Notes under the pieces: model-generated | The model's database searches: none | Seen by the model: only the letters and a program-made list of their open reading frames with translations | What the model was told of the DNA's origin: nothing | Translations under genes and position numbers: made by a program | Shown here: positions 61,160-64,000 of the stretch, in pieces | Layout of the letters: the number at the start of each line of letters is the position of its first letter | Position numbering within the stretch: the stretch's first letter is position 1 | NCBI RefSeq assembly: GCF_028583425.1 | Contig: NC_072801.1 | Span: forward strand, 9,382,001 to 9,446,000 | DNA from: Eublepharis macularius | Taxonomy: Eukaryota; Chordata; Lepidosauria; Squamata; Eublepharidae | Reading direction: 5' to 3' | Length of the DNA: 64,000 bases

Positions 61160-61583
61160 AATAACAACAACAACATTTGATTTATATACCGCCCTTCAGG
61201 ACAACTTAATGCCCACTCAGAGCGGTTTACAAAGTATGCTACTATTATTCAGGGTTTTTTTCTGAGAAAAGAGGTGGCGGAACTCTCAAGAGGGAAACAG
61301 GGAAGAAACACACAGAATTCTTTGAAATCATATTATTTTCAAGCACTATTGCCTAGTATTTTCAAGAGGTGCCAGAACTCTGTTCCCCCGTGTTCCCCCT
61401 GAAAAAAAGCCCTGCTATTATCCCCAAAACAAAACACCCTGTGAGGTGGGTAGGGCTGAGAGAGCTCTGAGAGAGCTGTGACTGACCTAAGGTCACCTAG
61501 CTGGCTTCAAGAGGAGGAGTGGGGAATCAAACCCAGCTTTCCAGATTAGAGTCCCACGCTCTTAACCACTACACCAAATGACA
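61160..61583 (-). repeat. Sauria-type tRNA SINE split by a small hAT-type element
   Basis: Tail aacatttgatttatataccg and cttcaggacaacttaatgcc lie left of the insertion; ccctgtgaggtgggtagggc and head cttaaccactacaccaaa lie right of it. Confidence 0.88.
61250..61414. mobile_element. hAT-type MITE, 165 bp, inside a Sauria SINE
   Basis: Ends cagggtttttttctg and gaaaaaaagccctg are inverted repeats, flanked by ctattatt and ctattatc, an 8-bp duplication with one mismatch. The right end and its neighbouring words (gttccccc, ctctgttc) match the left end of the MITE at 16953-17182, so both belong to one family. Confidence 0.83.
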
Positions 61584-62272
61584 CAAATAAAATAAATATT
61601 TTTTTTTAAAAAGTGTTTAGAACTCCTTCCTTATTTTCTCTATACATCAACATAGATGGCTGCTCTGTACAGAAAGGCAATCTCAGTGGCTCTCCCACAA
61701 TTGCAAAATGGCTCCCCAAACCTGATCTTGAGTATCCATCAGAAAGGATGTTAAAACCTCTTTATCTGCGTTGGTTTTCCATTAAAATGATAATCTAATT
61801 CAAACTGAATAGAATATATTACTTTATTGTTGCTGTCCAAGCCTTGAGAATTGTGTTTAAATCCATAAAGATGTGTCTTTTTAATATTCATGGTTTCTAT
61901 TTAGAAACTAGAAGGCTTCGGCAAAACACCAGGGACTGAGACAGCAAACTATCCATTTAAAACAGCTCCAGGCCCATCTATCACATCTTCATCCTCTCCT
62001 TCCCCCAGGGAGTTGAAGGCAGCCTAGAGAAGAAAGCGATTGCTATATTGTAGGCAAAGAATGTTAACAAGGCTGCAGAGAGAAATCTCTTTTTAAAAGC
62101 TGAAAAAGGGTATCTTCATAGTTTATGTTAGATCGGGGGTCTCCAACCTTTTTGATCCTGCAGGCACTTTTGGAATTCTGACACAGGGTGGTACATGCCA
62201 CCGCAAAATGGCTGCCACAGAACATGGAAGCCAACCACAAAATGTCAGGAAGTGAAGTTATGCGTAGTTTTA

Positions 62273-62505
62273 ATAGTAAAGAGTCCAGTAGCACCTTTAA
62301 GATGAACCAACTTTATTGTAGCCTAAGCTTGCGAGAACCACAGCTCTCTCCAGCAGATGCATCGTCAGATGAAGAGAGCTCTGATGAAGAAAGCTGTGGT
62401 TCTCAAACGCTTATGCTACAATAAAGTTGGTTCGTCTTAAAGCTGCTACTGGACTCTTTACTATTTTGCAACTACAGACTAACATGGCTAACTCCTCTGG
62501 ATCTA
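62273..62505. repeat. Long-palindrome foldback repeat, nearly complete
   Basis: Both arms are present: agtaaagagtccagtagcac on the left and gctgctactggactctttac on the right, the latter followed by ttgcaactacagactaacat and ctcctctggatct. Confidence 0.8.
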
Positions 62506-62814
62506 TAGCTTTAATATTAACTCTCACATTTCAGATAGAAGCTCTGCTTAATTGGGTGCTTTATAAAACTTATAAAATTTAAGCTCCTTGTGCTGTGGTG
62601 GCAGGCAAAGTAACATTTTTCAAAATCTGATCTTGAATGGTTGATCAAAGCTCTGCTGGGCAAAAACCTCATTTGGCCCCACCCACTTTCTAAAAACACT
62701 TGACAGGTGCCAGAAAAGGTGTCAACAGGCACGATGGTGGGGATTCCTGTGTTAAATGCAACCAAATTAAATGTACAACATGCTGGAAAATGATCAACTA
62801 ATCTATGTGAAGGA

Positions 62815-63625
62815 ATACTGAAGACTCCAGTAAAAATTGGTGGAAGGAACATGGACAATTTGAGATATGCAGATGACATCACATTACTGGCAGAAAAAAG
62901 TGAAGACTTGAGACGACTACTGATGAAGGTTAAAGGAGAAAGCGCCAAAGCAGGATTACAGCTGAACATCAAGAAGACAAAAGTAATGACTACTGAGGAG
63001 TTACACAATTTTAAAGTTGACAATGAGGAAATTGAAATTGTCCAAGATTTCTATTCCTTGGCTCAATCATCAACCAACAGAGGGACAAAAATGAAGAAAT
63101 CAGAAGAAGATTGAGACTTGGAAGAGCAGCTGTGAGGGAGCTAGAGAAGACCTTTAAAGATAAAGATGTCTCTCTGGGAACCAAGATCAAGATAATCCAA
63201 ACTATGGTATTCCCCATTACGATGTATGGATATGAAAGTTGGACAGTGAAGACAGCTGACAGGAAAAAAACCTGATTCATTTGAATGTGGTGCTGGAGGA
63301 GAGTTTTGCATGGACAGTCAAAAAGACAAATAACTGGGTACCAGAACAAATCAATCCTGAATTCTCCCTAGAAGCTAAAATGACAAAACTGAGGCTATCA
63401 TACTTTGGTCACATTATGAGAAGACAAGATTCCCTGGAAAAGTCAATAATGCTAGGAAAAGTAGATGGCAGTAGAAAAAGAGGAAGACCTAAAACGAGAC
63501 TGCTTTGCTCAATAAAAGAAGCCACATCTGAGCAAGTCTGTTAATGATATGACACTTTGGAAGTCTTTCATTCATAGGGTCACCATAGGTTGGAGGCAAC
63601 TTGACAGCTCATAACACACACACAC
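62815..63625 (+). mobile_element. Bov-B (RTE clade) LINE, 5'-truncated
   Basis: The plus strand encodes MDNLRYADDITLLAEKSEDL and LLMKVKGESAKAGLQLNIKK (62851-63114), then IIQTMVFPITMYGYESWT, and LSYFGHIMRRQDSLEKSIML with GSRKRGRPKTR (63281-63544). It ends ggttggaggcaacttgacag followed by an AC-repeat tail. It starts just before the RT YADD motif, so most of the ORF is absent, and internal frame shifts are present. It resembles the copy at 57874-59130 closely. Confidence 0.92.
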
Positions 63626-63725
63626 ACTAGCTTCCTTCCTACCTTCTCAGGCCAGTGAGAGGGAGAGTTGGTTGGAGGCAACTTGACAGCTCGTAACACA
63701 CACACACACACACTCACACACTCTG
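63626..63725 (+). repeat. Second Bov-B-type tail with (AC)n
   Basis: The last 30 bases of the preceding Bov-B (gttggaggcaacttgacagc, tcgtaacacac) recur at about 63671-63700, followed by a longer AC repeat, after a unique spacer of about 45 bases. Confidence 0.7.
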
Positions 63726-64000
63726 AAGACTGGGTCTTGTGCATGACAATTCCATTTCTACAGGTGCAAACTTCTCTTAAGTCAGGTGTGTTGCATGAAG
63801 CAAACTTGCATTCCTTTCCATAAACCAACCCTGTCTCTAGGTGGGGAGCTTCAGTACTGCATATCCAAGGCTCTTGCTTGGCAAACAGAGGGCACACCCA
63901 CGCGGGTGGTCCAAGCCATCCCAGCTCCCTCATAATAGTTCGACTCAAGGCAAGAAAGCAAAGAGGCATCCAAAAAAGCAGCAACCGGGATGCACTGCTG
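63726..64000. other. Right edge: nothing recognised
   Basis: No exon or repeat could be supported; the open frame on the minus strand shows no family signature. Confidence 0.4.

Overview
The window is vertebrate nuclear DNA, almost certainly from a squamate reptile. A split gene with GT-AG introns lies in dense interspersed repeats of kinds that occur together in lizards: Bov-B (RTE) and CR1 LINEs, Sauria-type tRNA SINEs, a DIRS-type element, Ty3/Gypsy LTR elements, hAT transposons and many small foldback elements. A gecko-like host is a guess. No bacterial genes, CRISPR array, rRNA or tRNA gene was seen.

The only host gene I can fully support is SEC14L5, on the minus strand. It has 15 coding exons between 36229 (start codon) and 7630 (stop codon) and encodes a predicted 705-residue protein with PRELI/MSF1, CRAL-TRIO (Sec14) and GOLD domains. 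All exon joins keep frame and all splice sites are GT-AG. An acceptor just upstream of the start codon implies a non-coding first exon to the right, which I could not place. A possible exon of another gene touches the left edge (1-92, minus strand).

Layout: 1-7.6 kb is the 3' side of SEC14L5, with repeats and no recognised gene. From 7.6 to 36.2 kb are the SEC14L5 exons and introns; the last intron carries a DIRS-type fossil (about 9.8-13.3 kb), and intron 1 (25.0-36.2 kb) carries SINEs and two large foldback elements. From 36.2 to 44 kb is the 5' side of the gene, with SINEs, a CR1 LINE split by a solo LTR, and a SINE split by another solo LTR.

From 44 to 59 kb is the most striking object, a three-level nest. 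A Bov-B LINE is split by a hAT transposon (44968-57865; 18-bp terminal inverted repeats, 8-bp target duplication). The hAT is itself split by a 1.1-kb GC-rich solo LTR (46540-47650) and by a young Ty3/Gypsy chromovirus-type LTR element (49518-55599), which sits in the transposase reading frame. The LTR element has nearly identical LTRs, but its internal parts face opposite ways, so it is a broken fossil. From 59 to 64 kb are an L2-like LINE tail split by a probable solo LTR, a SINE split by a small hAT-type element, a foldback repeat and a second, 5'-truncated Bov-B.

The elements do not work together as a pathway. The window records layered insertion around one host gene. I found no convincing new gene system. 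The best leads are the nest, the inverted interior of the LTR element, and the fact that every LTR insertion found lies inside older mobile DNA.
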